Below, in pieces: positions 1-8,789 of a DNA stretch of 58,632 bases (position 1 is the stretch's first letter; every line of letters begins with the position of its first letter). Location of the stretch: the NCBI GenBank assembly GCA_017451695.1, contig JAFTNW010000041.1, forward strand, positions 1 through 58,632, read 5' to 3'. Under the pieces are notes generated by a model. That model saw nothing but the letters and a program-made list of their open reading frames with translations, was not told where the DNA came from and did not search any database. This DNA comes from Bacteroidaceae bacterium (GTDB lineage: Bacteria > Bacteroidota > Bacteroidia > Bacteroidales > Bacteroidaceae). Both the position numbers and the translations under genes were made by a program.

Positions 1-247
1 GACAGTCAACGTGTGCATAGTGGCGGTTCTCTGTCTGATACTCTACGTGTGCAGTGTTGATAGTAATACCACGCTCTTTCTCCTCGGGAGCGTTATCGAT
101 CTGATCGAATGATTTCAACTCAGAAAGACCTTTCTTTGCCAATACAGTTGTAATAGCAGCGGTCAAAGTAGTCTTACCGTGGTCAACGTGACCGATTGTT
201 CCGATGTTTACGTGTGGTTTGGAACGTTCAAATTTTTCTTTTGCCAT
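1..247 (-). CDS. tuf: Elongation factor Tu, N-terminal 82 residues (runs off the left edge)
   Basis: EF-Tu is the GTPase that delivers aminoacyl-tRNA to the ribosome. The minus strand from 247 reads [20 protein letters not shown] and continues into the P-loop GHVDHGKT, the switch I segment with the EERERGITI-like motif (here [15 protein letters not shown]), and the start of the DCPGH motif at the window edge. Only the first part of the G domain is present; the rest lies beyond position 1. It follows four tRNA genes in the same direction, an arrangement known for tufB in other bacteria, so it is probably co-transcribed with them. No Shine-Dalgarno sequence is visible before the ATG. Identification is secure. 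Confidence 0.97.
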   Translation of the reverse strand, partial: MAKEKFERSKPHVNIGTIGHVDHGKTTLTAAITTVLAKKGLSELKSFDQIDNAPEEKERGITINTAHVEYQTENRHYAHVDC

Positions 248-331
248 AGTTTTAAGCTTTAATTATAACAATATATTTACCAATATCTGTATTTACTCTT
301 GACTATTTAAGACAAGAAAGCTCTTCTCCAG

Positions 332-403
<72 letters not shown>

Positions 404-413
404 GTTGAAAAAG

Positions 414-486
414 AGCGGAAGACGGGGCTCAAACCCGCGACCCTCAGCTTGGAAGGCTAATGCTCTATCAACTGAGCTACTTCCGC
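414..486 (-). tRNA. tRNA-Gly (anticodon UCC)
   Basis: The minus strand folds as a tRNA with acceptor GCGGAAG/CTTCCGC, D arm AGCTCAGTTGATAGAGC, anticodon loop CTTCCAA (anticodon TCC, glycine) and T arm with GTTTGAGCC. It lies 10 bases upstream of tRNA-Thr(GGU) and clearly belongs to the same transcript. The CCA is not encoded. Confidence 0.95.
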
Positions 487-580
487 AATACGTTTACATA
501 AAGAATTTGCAAACAAACGGAGACAGCTTTCTACACGATAACCGTCAAGGCTGGTTTGCATTCTCTTTTTCAACACATTG

Positions 581-663
581 TGGGCAAAGATGGATTCGAA
601 CCACCGAAGTCGAAAGACAGCAGATTTACAGTCTGCCCCATTTGGCCACTCTGGAATTTGCCC
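581..663 (-). tRNA. tRNA-Tyr (anticodon GUA)
   Basis: This 83-base gene has the long variable arm of a class II tRNA. The acceptor GGGCAAA pairs with TTTGCCC, the anticodon loop contains TGTAAAT (GTA, tyrosine), and the T loop reads GGTTCGAATC. It is separated from the neighbouring tRNA genes by about 65-95 bases of processed spacer. Confidence 0.95.
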
Positions 664-727
664 TTGTTAACTATTTCAGAAAACGCATTTGCGACAGCTT
701 TCAACCACAAACGCCTGCTTTCGTTTG

Positions 728-801
728 AGCCTCTTGTCGGATTCGAACCAACGACCCCGAGATTACAAATCACGTGCTCTGGCCAACTGAGCTAAAGAGG
801 C
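728..801 (-). tRNA. tRNA-Thr (anticodon UGU)
   Basis: First gene of the tRNA-tuf unit. The acceptor GCCTCTT pairs with AAGAGGC, the D arm is AGCTCAGTTGGCCAGAGC, the anticodon loop TTTGTAA gives TGT (threonine), and the T arm carries GGTTCGAATCC. The CCA is not encoded. A promoter-like sequence lies about 40 bases upstream (842-871). Confidence 0.95.
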
Positions 802-804
802 ATT

Positions 805-850
805 GTACATTTGCAGCGCTGTTACCGTTGTAAAGCGAGTGCAAATGTAC
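805..850. repeat. Inverted repeat downstream of and overlapping the tRNA-operon promoter
   Basis: Two perfect 11-base arms (GTACATTTGCA at 805-815 and its complement at 840-850) surround a 24-base centre in which CGCT/AGCG can extend the pairing. The right arm contains the whole -7 element of the leftward tRNA promoter. The left arm would fall in the transcribed leader, so this is a DNA-level symmetry rather than a hairpin within one RNA. It could be an operator or a coincidence of a duplicated -7 box. Confidence 0.5.
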
Positions 851-871
851 GAGTTTTTTTTTAATCACAAA
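842..871 (-). promoter_or_regulatory. Promoter of the tRNA(Thr-Tyr-Gly-Thr)-tuf unit
   Basis: On the minus strand TTTG (868-871), an 18-base spacer rich in A/T, and TACATTTG (842-849) match the Bacteroidota housekeeping consensus TTTG / TAnnTTTG. Transcription would begin near 835, about 35 bases before the first tRNA. This gives the tRNAs a start independent of the rpsU-xerC-hpf genes. Confidence 0.7.
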
Positions 872-896
872 ACTTTTTTCATGTTTTTTTCGCGCT

Positions 897-1190
897 TTAC
901 TTCATTTTTTCGCGTTTTTTCTCTATTTGCCCCTTCAAAGCATCTATTGCAGCCAGCAAAGCATCCTCAAAAGTATCGGAGGTTTTAGCAGCAAACATAT
1001 CTCCCAAACCCGAAGAAAGACGCAGGGCAACCTCCTTGTTCATGGCTGTTTCGGGCTTAATCAACTTCATGGTAACCTCCAACGATGTTGCCTCGTCGCA
1101 CAACTTACCTATCTTGGCAACCTTCTTCTCTACAAACTCCAACAACTGTGTTGATGCATCAAAATGAACTGATTGAATTCTTGTCTCCAT
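897..1190 (-). CDS. hpf: Ribosome hibernation promoting factor, short form (HPF/RaiA family)
   Basis: This 97-residue protein belongs to the HPF/YfiA family, which binds the decoding region of idle 30S subunits and promotes or protects inactive ribosomes. The start METRIQSVHFDAS, the middle EVTMKLIKPE and the C-terminal charged helix (DALLAAIDALKGQIEKKREK) fit the beta-alpha-beta-beta-beta-alpha fold. It lacks the C-terminal dimerisation domain of long HPF. The gene lies 19 bases after xerC in the rpsU-xerC-hpf series, consistent with joint expression of ribosome-related functions. The ATG at 1190 is the only reasonable start. Confidence 0.9.
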   Translation of the reverse strand: METRIQSVHFDASTQLLEFVEKKVAKIGKLCDEATSLEVTMKLIKPETAMNKEVALRLSSGLGDMFAAKTSDTFEDALLAAIDALKGQIEKKREKMK

Positions 1191-1209
1191 AATAAATCCT
1201 CCTTATTAT

Positions 1210-2100
1210 TTAATTATTACCGGCTCTTGGATGAGCCTTATCATAAAAACGCTTTAATTCTTCAAAGGTTAAGTGGGTATAAATCTCAGTTGTTGCCAGC
1301 CTTTGATGCCCAAGCAACTCCTTTACCGCCATAAGCTCGGCATCATTGTTAAGCATTGCCGTAGCAAAACTATGGCGCAACACATGGGGGCTCCTCTTTG
1401 CAATGCCGGTAACTGCCGACAACCGCTTATTAACAACCCTGTATATCTGTTGTTGATTAACACGCACACCCCTTGCCGTAACAAAAAGAGCTTTCTCGCC
1501 CTCTTCGGCCACGCGTGCCCGTTCTGTCATATAGTATTCCAATTCGCCACGCAACTCGGCCGCAAACGGTATGATGCGCTCCTTATTGCGCTTACCCACC
1601 ACTCTCAACTGCCCTTGCTGCAAATCGACACTTTCGAGATTCAACCCCACGAGTTCCGACAGGCGAATACCGGTTTCGTAAAAGCATAGTATTATGGCAC
1701 GGTCGCGGCAGGCAATAAAGTCATCCCCAAAAGAGACCTCGTCTATAAGGCGGTTTATCTCCTCCTCCTTAACAAACGACGGGAGCACCTTGCGCACCTT
1801 GGGACCATGAACCAGCAATGCCGGGTTACCGGCAGAGTCGCCCTCGGCACGCATATAGGCATAAAAAGAGCGCAACGAGCTCAGTTTTCTGCAAACCGAA
1901 CTTGCCGCACTGCCATTATCCATGAGCGACGCCACCCATGCACGCAACAAATCCACATCCACATCGGCAACAGAGAGTGCATCCTCCACGCCATGCAAGA
2001 ACTTTTCAAAGGCACGAAGGTCGCCGGCATACGCCCTTAACGTATGCAACGAGTAATTTCGCTCGTTCTTCAGGTGCCTTATAAAAGAGTCTATAAACAT
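1210..2100 (-). CDS. xerC: Tyrosine recombinase XerC/XerD-type
   Basis: This 296-residue site-specific recombinase is of the size used for chromosome dimer resolution at dif. The N-terminal SAM-like DNA-binding domain spans about residues 1-85 (FIRHLKNERNYSLHTLRAY). The catalytic domain shows the conserved Arg in ETGIRLSELVGL, the Lys-bearing beta-hairpin (VVGKRNKERIIPF), HVLRHSFATAM with His-x-x-Arg, GHQRLATT with the second His, and the nucleophile in TEIYTH. All catalytic residues are present. It sits in the housekeeping series rpsU-xerC-hpf with no integrase-associated cargo, so it is a resident Xer protein rather than a phage integrase. Whether to call it XerC or XerD cannot be settled here. 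Confidence 0.9.
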   Translation of the reverse strand: MFIDSFIRHLKNERNYSLHTLRAYAGDLRAFEKFLHGVEDALSVADVDVDLLRAWVASLMDNGSAASSVCRKLSSLRSFYAYMRAEGDSAGNPALLVHGPKVRKVLPSFVKEEEINRLIDEVSFGDDFIACRDRAIILCFYETGIRLSELVGLNLESVDLQQGQLRVVGKRNKERIIPFAAELRGELEYYMTERARVAEEGEKALFVTARGVRVNQQQIYRVVNKRLSAVTGIAKRSPHVLRHSFATAMLNNDAELMAVKELLGHQRLATTEIYTHLTFEELKRFYDKAHPRAGNN

Positions 2101-2178
2101 ATTCGTTGCCGCAAGAACATCTTACGGCAACGAATATATATCAGAATAAATTAAAAAACAAGAAAAGGTGCAAGTTTT

Positions 2179-2370
2179 TTATTCCTCGTTTGCACGAAGC
2201 TTCTGAACGTAGATGGCATGCTCCATCTTCAATCTTTTGAGCACTGAGGGCTTGTCAAACTGCTGACGAGCACGCAACTCTTTAACTACACCGGTCTTCT
2301 CGAATTTTCTTTTGAATTTTTTGAGAGCTCTCTCAATATTCTCGCCCTCTTTAACAGGTACTACAATCAT
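2179..2370 (-). CDS. rpsU: 30S ribosomal protein bS21
   Basis: This 63-residue basic protein begins MIVVPVKEGENIERALKKFK, the typical bS21 start, followed by a long basic helix (RKFEKTGVVKELRARQQFDK). bS21 lies near the 3' end of 16S rRNA and helps initiation. In Bacteroidota it is thought to help sequester the anti-Shine-Dalgarno region, which fits the near absence of Shine-Dalgarno sequences in this window. A good promoter lies at 2423-2453. It is the first gene of the leftward rpsU-xerC-hpf unit. Confidence 0.96.
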   Translation of the reverse strand: MIVVPVKEGENIERALKKFKRKFEKTGVVKELRARQQFDKPSVLKRLKMEHAIYVQKLRANEE

Positions 2371-2422
2371 TTCCTATCTATATTTTTAGTTTATATTATT
2401 ATCGATTGAACAAAATGTGGCG

Positions 2423-2453
2423 CAAAAGTAGATACAATTTCTTAATTGGCAAA
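2423..2453 (-). promoter_or_regulatory. rpsU promoter
   Basis: The minus strand carries TTTG (2450-2453), a 19-base spacer and TACTTTTG (2423-2430), a near-perfect Bacteroidota sigma-ABfr promoter. The expected start is near 2416, giving an rpsU leader of about 45 bases. Confidence 0.75.
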
Positions 2454-2474
2454 ACTTTTAAGGACTTTTTTGCT

Positions 2475-2518
2475 CAAAAAATAAGGAGACAAGGGGCAAA
2501 ACACCCTTGTCTCCTTAT
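2475..2518 (-). terminator. mdh terminator
   Basis: A 15-base-pair stem (2481-2495 with 2504-2518, ATAAGGAGACAAGGG and its complement) with an 8-base loop is followed on the minus strand by TTTTTT. It lies directly after the mdh stop and fits an intrinsic terminator. Confidence 0.85.
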
Positions 2519-2537
2519 ATAATATATAAACAACTTA

Positions 2538-3530
2538 TCAGATGTTAGGGTTGAGAGTACTCCACTCCTCCACTGCGGGAATAATGCCAAGAGCGATAAT
2601 CTCGTCGCGCATCTTGCCCAAGTGTTCAACTGAAGACTGCAATGCCGCCATCTCCTCGGCTGTACCCTGGGGAGCAACATAATGAACGCCATCGGCATCG
2701 ATGGTTGTGGGCATAGCCATCATTACGTTCTTGTAACCAAGCTCTGCGTTGTTAACATAGCAACCTGCGGGCAAGGTATAGGGCTCGCCACCCATAGCAG
2801 CCTCAATCATCTTGATAGCGCAGTACGAGGGGCTCTGGAATGAGCTGCGACCACGAAGTTTGATGATGTTTGAACCACCCTGAACGGTATTGTGCTTAAT
2901 CTCGGCCCAACGCTCTGCAGAAAGACCCATCTCCGACAAAGGCTTGCCATCGATCTTAACCTGAGAAGCAAAAACTGCCATCTGCTCGCCGTGGCCACCA
3001 TAAGTGTTGGCACCGGTTACCTTATCCTGCTGCACACCGAACTCCTTTGCAAGAGCCTGCTGCAAGCGGGTAGAATCGAGAGCAGCCAAAGAGGTCAACT
3101 GATTGGGTTTCAAGCCCGAGTGAATGAGAGCTGTGAGAGCTGTAACATCGGCAGGGTTGAAGATTACCACAACATGCTTAACATCGGGGCAATACTTCTT
3201 GATGAAATCGCCGAACTCGGCAGCAATCTGGCAGTTACCCTTCAACAAATCCTCGCGTGTCATGCCCTCTTTACGGGGAGCGCCACCTGAAGATACAATA
3301 TATTTAGCACCTGTAAAAGCTTCCTCGGGGTTTGTTGTCCAAGTGATATTGGCACCGGGGAATCCGCAATGAGCCATCTCGTCGGCAACACCATGAACAC
3401 CGGGCTCAAAGATATCATACAAGCAGATGTTGGGTGTCAAACCGAGCATCAATGCACACTGTACCATATTGGAGCCAATCATACCGCCGGCACCAACGAT
3501 TGTTAGTTTCTCATTAGTCAAATACTGCAT
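2538..3530 (-). CDS. mdh: Malate dehydrogenase (NAD-dependent, Bacteroides type)
   Basis: This 330-residue member of the lactate/malate dehydrogenase family interconverts malate and oxaloacetate, feeding the reductive branch to fumarate and succinate in Bacteroidales. The N-terminal Rossmann motif GAGGMIGSN binds NAD. VIFNPADVTAL corresponds to the conserved NP-x-D segment, LDSTRLQ matches the LDxxR element, and YGGHGEQMAVF contains the catalytic His. It is slightly longer than the classical 310-residue enzyme but matches the length I expect of the Bacteroides protein. It is a single-gene unit with its own promoter and terminator. A related activity such as lactate dehydrogenase is less likely. 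Confidence 0.88.
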   Translation of the reverse strand: MQYLTNEKLTIVGAGGMIGSNMVQCALMLGLTPNICLYDIFEPGVHGVADEMAHCGFPGANITWTTNPEEAFTGAKYIVSSGGAPRKEGMTREDLLKGNCQIAAEFGDFIKKYCPDVKHVVVIFNPADVTALTALIHSGLKPNQLTSLAALDSTRLQQALAKEFGVQQDKVTGANTYGGHGEQMAVFASQVKIDGKPLSEMGLSAERWAEIKHNTVQGGSNIIKLRGRSSFQSPSYCAIKMIEAAMGGEPYTLPAGCYVNNAELGYKNVMMAMPTTIDADGVHYVAPQGTAEEMAALQSSVEHLGKMRDEIIALGIIPAVEEWSTLNPNI

Positions 3531-3583
3531 AGTTCTAAAAATTTAATATTTATAATTTGGTTTTATTTTATTCTCCTTTCATG

Positions 3584-3615
3584 CGAAGATAGCAATTTTC
3601 ATTTAATCACTGCAA
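3584..3615 (-). promoter_or_regulatory. mdh promoter
   Basis: The minus strand shows TTG (3613-3615), a 21-base spacer and TATCTTCG (3584-3591). The -7 element differs from TAnnTTTG by one base, and the same TATCTTCG variant recurs at other genes here. The transcript would start about 45 bases before the mdh ATG. Confidence 0.55.
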
Positions 3616-3640
3616 CATTTCACAATGTTTAATAAAAAAA

Positions 3641-4864
3641 TCACAACCCGAGCACGTTGAAAATTCTTGCCGACGCTCCCGCATTCTGCGACACATAGTT
3701 GCCCGCGGCCTCACCGGCCTCTTTAACCAAGGCGGCATCGGCATCGAACTGAGCCATTTTGTTCTCGAACTCCTCGCGCGATGTTATCTGCAAACCACCA
3801 CCGCAGGCCTTCAATTGCTGCGCCTCCTGGAATTTTCTGTTATTGGGACCGAAGAACACCGGTATTCCATACACGGCAGCTTCAAGCACATTATGTATTC
3901 CCACACCGAAACCACCACCGACGTAAGCCACATTGCCATAGCGGTATATGGACGACAGCAATCCGAAACAATCGATAATCAAGCATTTTGCCGAGCGCAC
4001 CTCATCCATGGTCGCCTGTGTATATCTTACACAATATCCACGCACCTGTTCCTCGATGCTCTTTATGCGCTCCTCGTTCACCTCGTGCGATGCTATTATA
4101 AGTTTCCAAGAAGGATGGGCATTAAAATAGGGTATATAAACCTCTTCATCGGGCCCCCATGAGCTACCGGCGATGAAAATCTTTTTACCATCCTCGGCAA
4201 AAGCCTCGACAAGAGGCAGCAGATGCGCCTGCTCCGATATCTTGGCAACACGGTCGAAACGAGTGTCGCCCACCACGGATACGTTTTTCACACCCACAGA
4301 TAGTAACAACTCCTTGGACTCCTCGTTCTGCACAAACAGATGAGTGAAACAGCGCAGAGCTCTACGATAATACGCACCCCACCAGCGGAAGAACACCTGC
4401 TCTTTACGGAAAATAGAGGATACGCTGTATGTGGGTATGGCACGCTTTTTTAATGCAAAAAGGAAGTTCAACCAAAACTCGTATTTAACAAAAAACACCA
4501 TCTTTGGCTGCACAATATTAAGAAAACGTTTCACATTGCAAGGGGTATCGAAAGGAAGGTAACACACCACATCGGCCTGCTGATAGTTACGAGCCGAACG
4601 ATAGCCCGACGGCGAGAAGAATGTTAGAACAACACGATACTCCGGATGTTCGGCACGAAACTTTTCAATCATGGGACGGCCCTGCTCAAACTCGCCGAGC
4701 GACGATGCATGGAACCAAATATAGTCGGTACCATCCTTTATTTTCTCTTTAAGCGTGGAGAAAATCTCCTTATGCCCCTCGAGCATATATTTCGCCTTTC
4801 GGTGCCCGAAGAGTGCCACAAGCTTTATTATGGCAATATATATGTATATTCCTAATGTGTACAT
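3641..4864 (-). CDS. waaA: 3-deoxy-D-manno-octulosonic acid (Kdo) transferase
   Basis: This 407-residue GT-B glycosyltransferase attaches Kdo to lipid A precursors at the inner face of the cytoplasmic membrane. It shows the N-terminal membrane-anchoring helix (residues 1-20), the family motif WFHASSLGEFEQGRP with the conserved Glu, the VVLTFFSPSGY segment and, in the C-terminal donor domain, FIAGSSWGPDEE and GGGFGVGIHNVLEAA followed by PVFFGPNN. Length and motifs are typical of WaaA/KdtA. It lies 12 bases downstream of gltX and must be transcribed from the gltX promoter. No heptosyltransferase or other core genes are adjacent. Confidence 0.93.
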   Translation of the reverse strand: MYTLGIYIYIAIIKLVALFGHRKAKYMLEGHKEIFSTLKEKIKDGTDYIWFHASSLGEFEQGRPMIEKFRAEHPEYRVVLTFFSPSGYRSARNYQQADVVCYLPFDTPCNVKRFLNIVQPKMVFFVKYEFWLNFLFALKKRAIPTYSVSSIFRKEQVFFRWWGAYYRRALRCFTHLFVQNEESKELLLSVGVKNVSVVGDTRFDRVAKISEQAHLLPLVEAFAEDGKKIFIAGSSWGPDEEVYIPYFNAHPSWKLIIASHEVNEERIKSIEEQVRGYCVRYTQATMDEVRSAKCLIIDCFGLLSSIYRYGNVAYVGGGFGVGIHNVLEAAVYGIPVFFGPNNRKFQEAQQLKACGGGLQITSREEFENKMAQFDADAALVKEAGEAAGNYVSQNAGASARIFNVLGL

Positions 4865-4876
4865 AGGCTGTTATGC

Positions 4877-6394
4877 TTATCCCAACACTTTTATTGCTCT
4901 GTGCAAGCGCGCCAGAGTCTCCTCCTTACCTATGAGCGCCGATATATCGAACATCTGAGGCCCTTTTCCCTCGCCCACAAGAGCCAAACGGAAGGCGTTC
5001 ATAATCTCGCCCATGCCATAACCCTTGGCCTCTATCCATTCGTGAACAGCCTTATCCTGACTCTCTATCGAGAAATCATCAAGCCCTTCGAGCAGTGCGG
5101 CAAGCTCGCCCATTTTAACGGCAGAATCCTCTTTCCAGCGTTTTTTCACTGTTTTTTCGTCATACTCTGTGGGAGCTATGAAATAAAAACTGCAAGCATC
5201 CCACAACTCGTGCACAAAGTTTACACGGCCTTTCATCAAAGAGACAATCTTTGTGAGCAGTTCCATGCTTGCCTCAATGCCATGAGATTGCACCACGGGC
5301 ATAAAGATTGCAGCAATCTCGGCATCATCCTTTTGCAGGATATACTCGTGATTGAACCAAATCATCTTCTTGTAGTCGAAACGCGCACCGGCCTTGCTGC
5401 ATTTGGCAAGGTCGAATTTGGATATCAATTCATCCATTGACATCATCTCCACATCGTCGCCCGGATTCCAACCCAAAAGAGCCAGGAAGTTTATCACAGC
5501 CTCGGGCAGATAGTCGCTCTCGCGGAAACCCGACGAAACAGCGCCGCTCTTGGGGTCGTGCCACTCAAGCGGGAACACGGGGAAGCCCAATCTGTCACCA
5601 TCACGCTTGCTCAACTTGCCATTACCCTCGGGCTTCAGCAACAACGACAAATGGGCAAACTGCGGCATTGTATCTTCCCAGCCGAAAGCACGATACAAAA
5701 GAACGTGCAACGGAGCCGAAGGCAACCATTCCTCGCCACGAATAACATGCGAGATATTCATCAAATGGTCGTCAACAATGTTTGCAAGGTGGTATGTAGG
5801 CAACTCGTCGGCCGATTTATAAAGCACCTTATCGTCGAGTATCGACGAATCTATTGTTACCACACCACGGATAAGGTCGTTCACAACAACCTTTTCGCCC
5901 GGCTCCACCTTAAAACGAACCACATATTGCTTGCCAGCATCAATCAACGCCTTAACCTCATCGGCAGGCATGGCAAGCGAGTTACGCATGGAGAGACGGG
6001 TGGATGCATCGTATTGGAAGTTATCTATTTCGGCACGCTTGGCCTCAAGCTCCTCGGGTGTGTCGAATGCAATATATGCCTTGCCATTATCGAGCAGAAC
6101 CTGAACATACTTCTTGTATATGTCGCGGCGCTCCGATTGACGATAAGGGCCGCAATCGCCACCAAATGTAACACCCTCGTCAAACTTTATGCCCAACCAG
6201 CGGAAGGATTCAAGGATATACTCCTCGGCACCGGGCACAAAGCGATTCGAGTCGGTATCTTCAATGCGGAAAATAAGTTCACCGCCATGTTGTTTCGCAA
6301 AAAGATAATTATACAAAGCCGTTCTCACACCACCGATGTGAAGAGGCCCTGTGGGGCTGGGAGCAAAGCGCACCCTTACTTTTCTTTCATTCAT
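4877..6394 (-). CDS. gltX: Glutamate-tRNA ligase
   Basis: This class I aminoacyl-tRNA synthetase has 505 residues from the ATG at 6394. [19 protein letters not shown] contains the HIGH-type signature (HIGG), and KLSKRDG is the KMSKS loop. The frame stays open to 6466, but the extra 24 residues ([12 protein letters not shown]...) are not family-like, and the first true residues are [12 protein letters not shown], so the ATG at 6394 is chosen. A strong promoter at 6487-6517 leaves a leader of roughly 85 bases containing a small CGCCTT/AAGGCG hairpin (6432-6446). waaA follows in the same transcript. Discrimination (Glu only or Glu/Gln) cannot be read from the sequence. Confidence 0.95.
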   Translation of the reverse strand: MNERKVRVRFAPSPTGPLHIGGVRTALYNYLFAKQHGGELIFRIEDTDSNRFVPGAEEYILESFRWLGIKFDEGVTFGGDCGPYRQSERRDIYKKYVQVLLDNGKAYIAFDTPEELEAKRAEIDNFQYDASTRLSMRNSLAMPADEVKALIDAGKQYVVRFKVEPGEKVVVNDLIRGVVTIDSSILDDKVLYKSADELPTYHLANIVDDHLMNISHVIRGEEWLPSAPLHVLLYRAFGWEDTMPQFAHLSLLLKPEGNGKLSKRDGDRLGFPVFPLEWHDPKSGAVSSGFRESDYLPEAVINFLALLGWNPGDDVEMMSMDELISKFDLAKCSKAGARFDYKKMIWFNHEYILQKDDAEIAAIFMPVVQSHGIEASMELLTKIVSLMKGRVNFVHELWDACSFYFIAPTEYDEKTVKKRWKEDSAVKMGELAALLEGLDDFSIESQDKAVHEWIEAKGYGMGEIMNAFRLALVGEGKGPQMFDISALIGKEETLARLHRAIKVLG

Positions 6395-6486
6395 ATTTTT
6401 AACTTTTACTGCAATACCATTTACCCTGCAACGCCTTGCCAAGGCGCACGCAACATAAATGCACAATATTGCATATTATAACTCCA

Positions 6487-6517
6487 CAAAAATACTACAA
6501 GTTGCTCGCTTGACAAA
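6487..6517 (-). promoter_or_regulatory. gltX-waaA promoter
   Basis: The minus strand has TTTG (6514-6517), a 19-base spacer and TATTTTTG (6487-6494), an excellent match to the Bacteroidota consensus. It diverges from the pgpH promoter about 60 bases away. The predicted leader reaches the ATG at 6394, which supports that start. Confidence 0.75.
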
Positions 6518-6577
6518 ATAAATTTATTTATTTTTCAGAGCAAGCATCGCCACAACAAGAAGAATAAGCTTTTAATC

Positions 6578-6607
6578 TTTGTTATTTGTTATTTTTTAGT
6601 ACTTTTG
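6578..6607 (+). promoter_or_regulatory. pgpH promoter
   Basis: TTTG (6578-6581), an 18-base T-rich spacer and TACTTTTG (6600-6607) match the Bacteroidota consensus. The start would fall near 6614, leaving a leader of about 70 bases. Confidence 0.7.
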
Positions 6608-6684
6608 TGGTATAGCGTGAATAAGGCCAGCTTGCGAGCCGACAATCACACACGCAAGGCATGTAACAACATAAATTACAACGT

Positions 6685-8736
6685 ATGAAAGAGAGTTTGA
6701 AGAGAATGCTAAAAAAGCGCATGAGAATATTGTTCCAGGTTACCATCTCGCTACTATGCATGGGGTTGGTAATCTATTTTATGCCCCGCAACAATGTATT
6801 CAACTACAACTACAGCGAGTCGGCCCCATGGAATTACAGCCAGATTATAGCACCGTTCGATTTTCCCATCTACAAGAGCGAGGCACAGCTTGCACACGAG
6901 AGAGACAGCATAACCGAACACTTTGAGCCATACCTTACAAAAGACTCGACAGTGGCTGTAAAATCGTTACGCCAACTGAAAAACCGCTTTTACAGCAACG
7001 CAAGCGAGGAGGTTCCACGCGATGCATACATCAAATATTACAACACCCTTATAGGGCTATACAACCAAGGCATAATCTCAAACAGCGACAAGGAGATTCT
7101 TGACAACAGCAGAGCCGACAAGGTTAACATCATAAACGAGCATATAGCCACCACAACGGGGAAGGAGCAATTCATAACACCCGACAAGGCATACAAAAGA
7201 ATGTTGGCAGCAGACACAATACCGGCCGAACTGATTGCAGCATACAGGCTTGAAGATTTCATTAAGCCCAACATTGCATACGACTCCACAAGAACCTATC
7301 AACTGCTGCAAGAGGAACTTGCAACATTGCCCATAAGCGAAGGCATAGTGCAAAACGGCCAGAAGATTGTGAGCCGCGGAGATATTGTAGACGCAAAAAC
7401 CTACCAGATACTTAAATCGTACCAATACGAAATAGACAAAAGACAGGACAACAACTACAAGACAACCACCATGTTCCTGGGGCAAATTCTGTTTGTAATC
7501 ATCGCCTTCTCGTTGCTCCTTTCATATGTATATATATACAACCCCGACATAAAAAACAATAACAACAAATTCATTCTTGTGGTATTATCCACCACTATAT
7601 TCCCCATAATAGTGGGAGCCATGATGGAGGCACGTTTCAGCAATGTATTCCTGTTGCCATTCGCATTGGTGCCCATGATGCTATGCCTTTTCACCAACCC
7701 CCGAACAGCATTCATCATCCACACAATAGACATTCTGATATGCTCCATAATGCTGAACTCGCCATACGAGTTCGTGCTGCTGCAAATATTGGCAGGCTAC
7801 GCAACCATTCTGAGCCTGAAAGAACTGTCGGCGCGCTCGCAGATGTTCCGCACATCTTTTATAGTGCTTGTAACATACAGTGCCACATTCTTAGCTTATG
7901 AACTTATAGTAGAGAACGACATCACAAAGATGAATCTTGTGATGTATATATACTTTGCAATAAGTTCGGCACTTATACTCTTTGCCTACCCCCTTATGTT
8001 TGTTATAGAGAAACTGCTGGGATTCGTATCGAACATCACCCTCATAGAGCTATCGAATCTCAACAACCCGCTATTGCAAAAGCTATCGCAAGAGGCTCCC
8101 GGCACATTCCAACACTCTATGCAAGTGGCGAACCTTGCTGCTGAGGCTGCGCGTGCCATAGGTGCCAACAGCTTGGAGGTACGTACCGGTGCCCTGTACC
8201 ACGACATAGGGAAAAGCAGCAACCCTATAATCTTCACCGAGAACCAGAGCGGTGGCAAAAGCCCGCACGACGAACTTGAACCACAGGAGAGCGCACAGAT
8301 AATCATCAGGCACGTAACGGAGGGTGCCGCCATTGCCGAGCGCAACGGGCTGCCCAAGAAGATAAGAGATTTCATAACAACACACCACGGACTGTCGAAA
8401 ACCGGCTATTTCTACATCACATACAAGAACGAACACCCCGGTGAAGAAATCAACGAGGCCCTCTTTACCTATCCCGGCCCCAAACCCACCACACGAGAGC
8501 AAGGAATACTCATGCTTGCCGACTGTGTGGAGGCTGCGTCCCACAGCATAAAGGAGTACACTGCTGCTAATATCGAGAAAAAGGTGGACGATATCATAAA
8601 CCCCAAGCTGACCGATGGCGAGCTTGAAATGTGTCCGCTTACATTCCAGGATATATACACCATAAAGGAGATATTCAAGGAGCGTTTGAAAGCCATATAC
8701 CACACACGCATCAGTTACCCCGAGGAGAAGAAATAA
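6685..8736 (+). CDS. pgpH: Membrane HD-domain phosphodiesterase, PgpH family (7TMR-HD)
   Basis: This 683-residue protein has the PgpH layout. There is one N-terminal membrane helix (about 13-32), an extracytoplasmic 7TMR-HDED sensor domain (about 35-265), a seven-helix membrane block (about 270-450), and a cytoplasmic HD domain (about 470-650). The HD domain shows HSMQVANLAAEAARA (first metal His), GALYHDIGKSSNP (HD pair), IIRHVTEGA and ITTHHGLSKTGYF. Characterised PgpH proteins hydrolyse cyclic di-AMP to pApA and so affect osmotic and wall homeostasis. That activity is inferred here from family and intact metal residues. It has its own promoter, and the DUF2851 gene follows after 53 bases. 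The signal sensed outside the membrane is unknown. Confidence 0.9.
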   Translation: MKESLKRMLKKRMRILFQVTISLLCMGLVIYFMPRNNVFNYNYSESAPWNYSQIIAPFDFPIYKSEAQLAHERDSITEHFEPYLTKDSTVAVKSLRQLKNRFYSNASEEVPRDAYIKYYNTLIGLYNQGIISNSDKEILDNSRADKVNIINEHIATTTGKEQFITPDKAYKRMLAADTIPAELIAAYRLEDFIKPNIAYDSTRTYQLLQEELATLPISEGIVQNGQKIVSRGDIVDAKTYQILKSYQYEIDKRQDNNYKTTTMFLGQILFVIIAFSLLLSYVYIYNPDIKNNNNKFILVVLSTTIFPIIVGAMMEARFSNVFLLPFALVPMMLCLFTNPRTAFIIHTIDILICSIMLNSPYEFVLLQILAGYATILSLKELSARSQMFRTSFIVLVTYSATFLAYELIVENDITKMNLVMYIYFAISSALILFAYPLMFVIEKLLGFVSNITLIELSNLNNPLLQKLSQEAPGTFQHSMQVANLAAEAARAIGANSLEVRTGALYHDIGKSSNPIIFTENQSGGKSPHDELEPQESAQIIIRHVTEGAAIAERNGLPKKIRDFITTHHGLSKTGYFYITYKNEHPGEEINEALFTYPGPKPTTREQGILMLADCVEAASHSIKEYTAANIEKKVDDIINPKLTDGELEMCPLTFQDIYTIKEIFKERLKAIYHTRISYPEEKK

Positions 8737-8789
8737 CAAACACCTTAAATAAACACGCACGCGCGCGTGCGAGATGACAAGGCACCAAA

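Noticed and set aside
1210..2100. Xer recombinase as a sign of an integrated mobile element
   Set aside because: It lies in a conserved rpsU-xerC-hpf context with no cargo genes or attachment-site repeats, and has the size of a housekeeping Xer protein.
5558..6481. A 307-codon open frame opposite gltX
   Set aside because: Antisense to the synthetase, with no promoter or family motif. A by-product of the sense codon usage.
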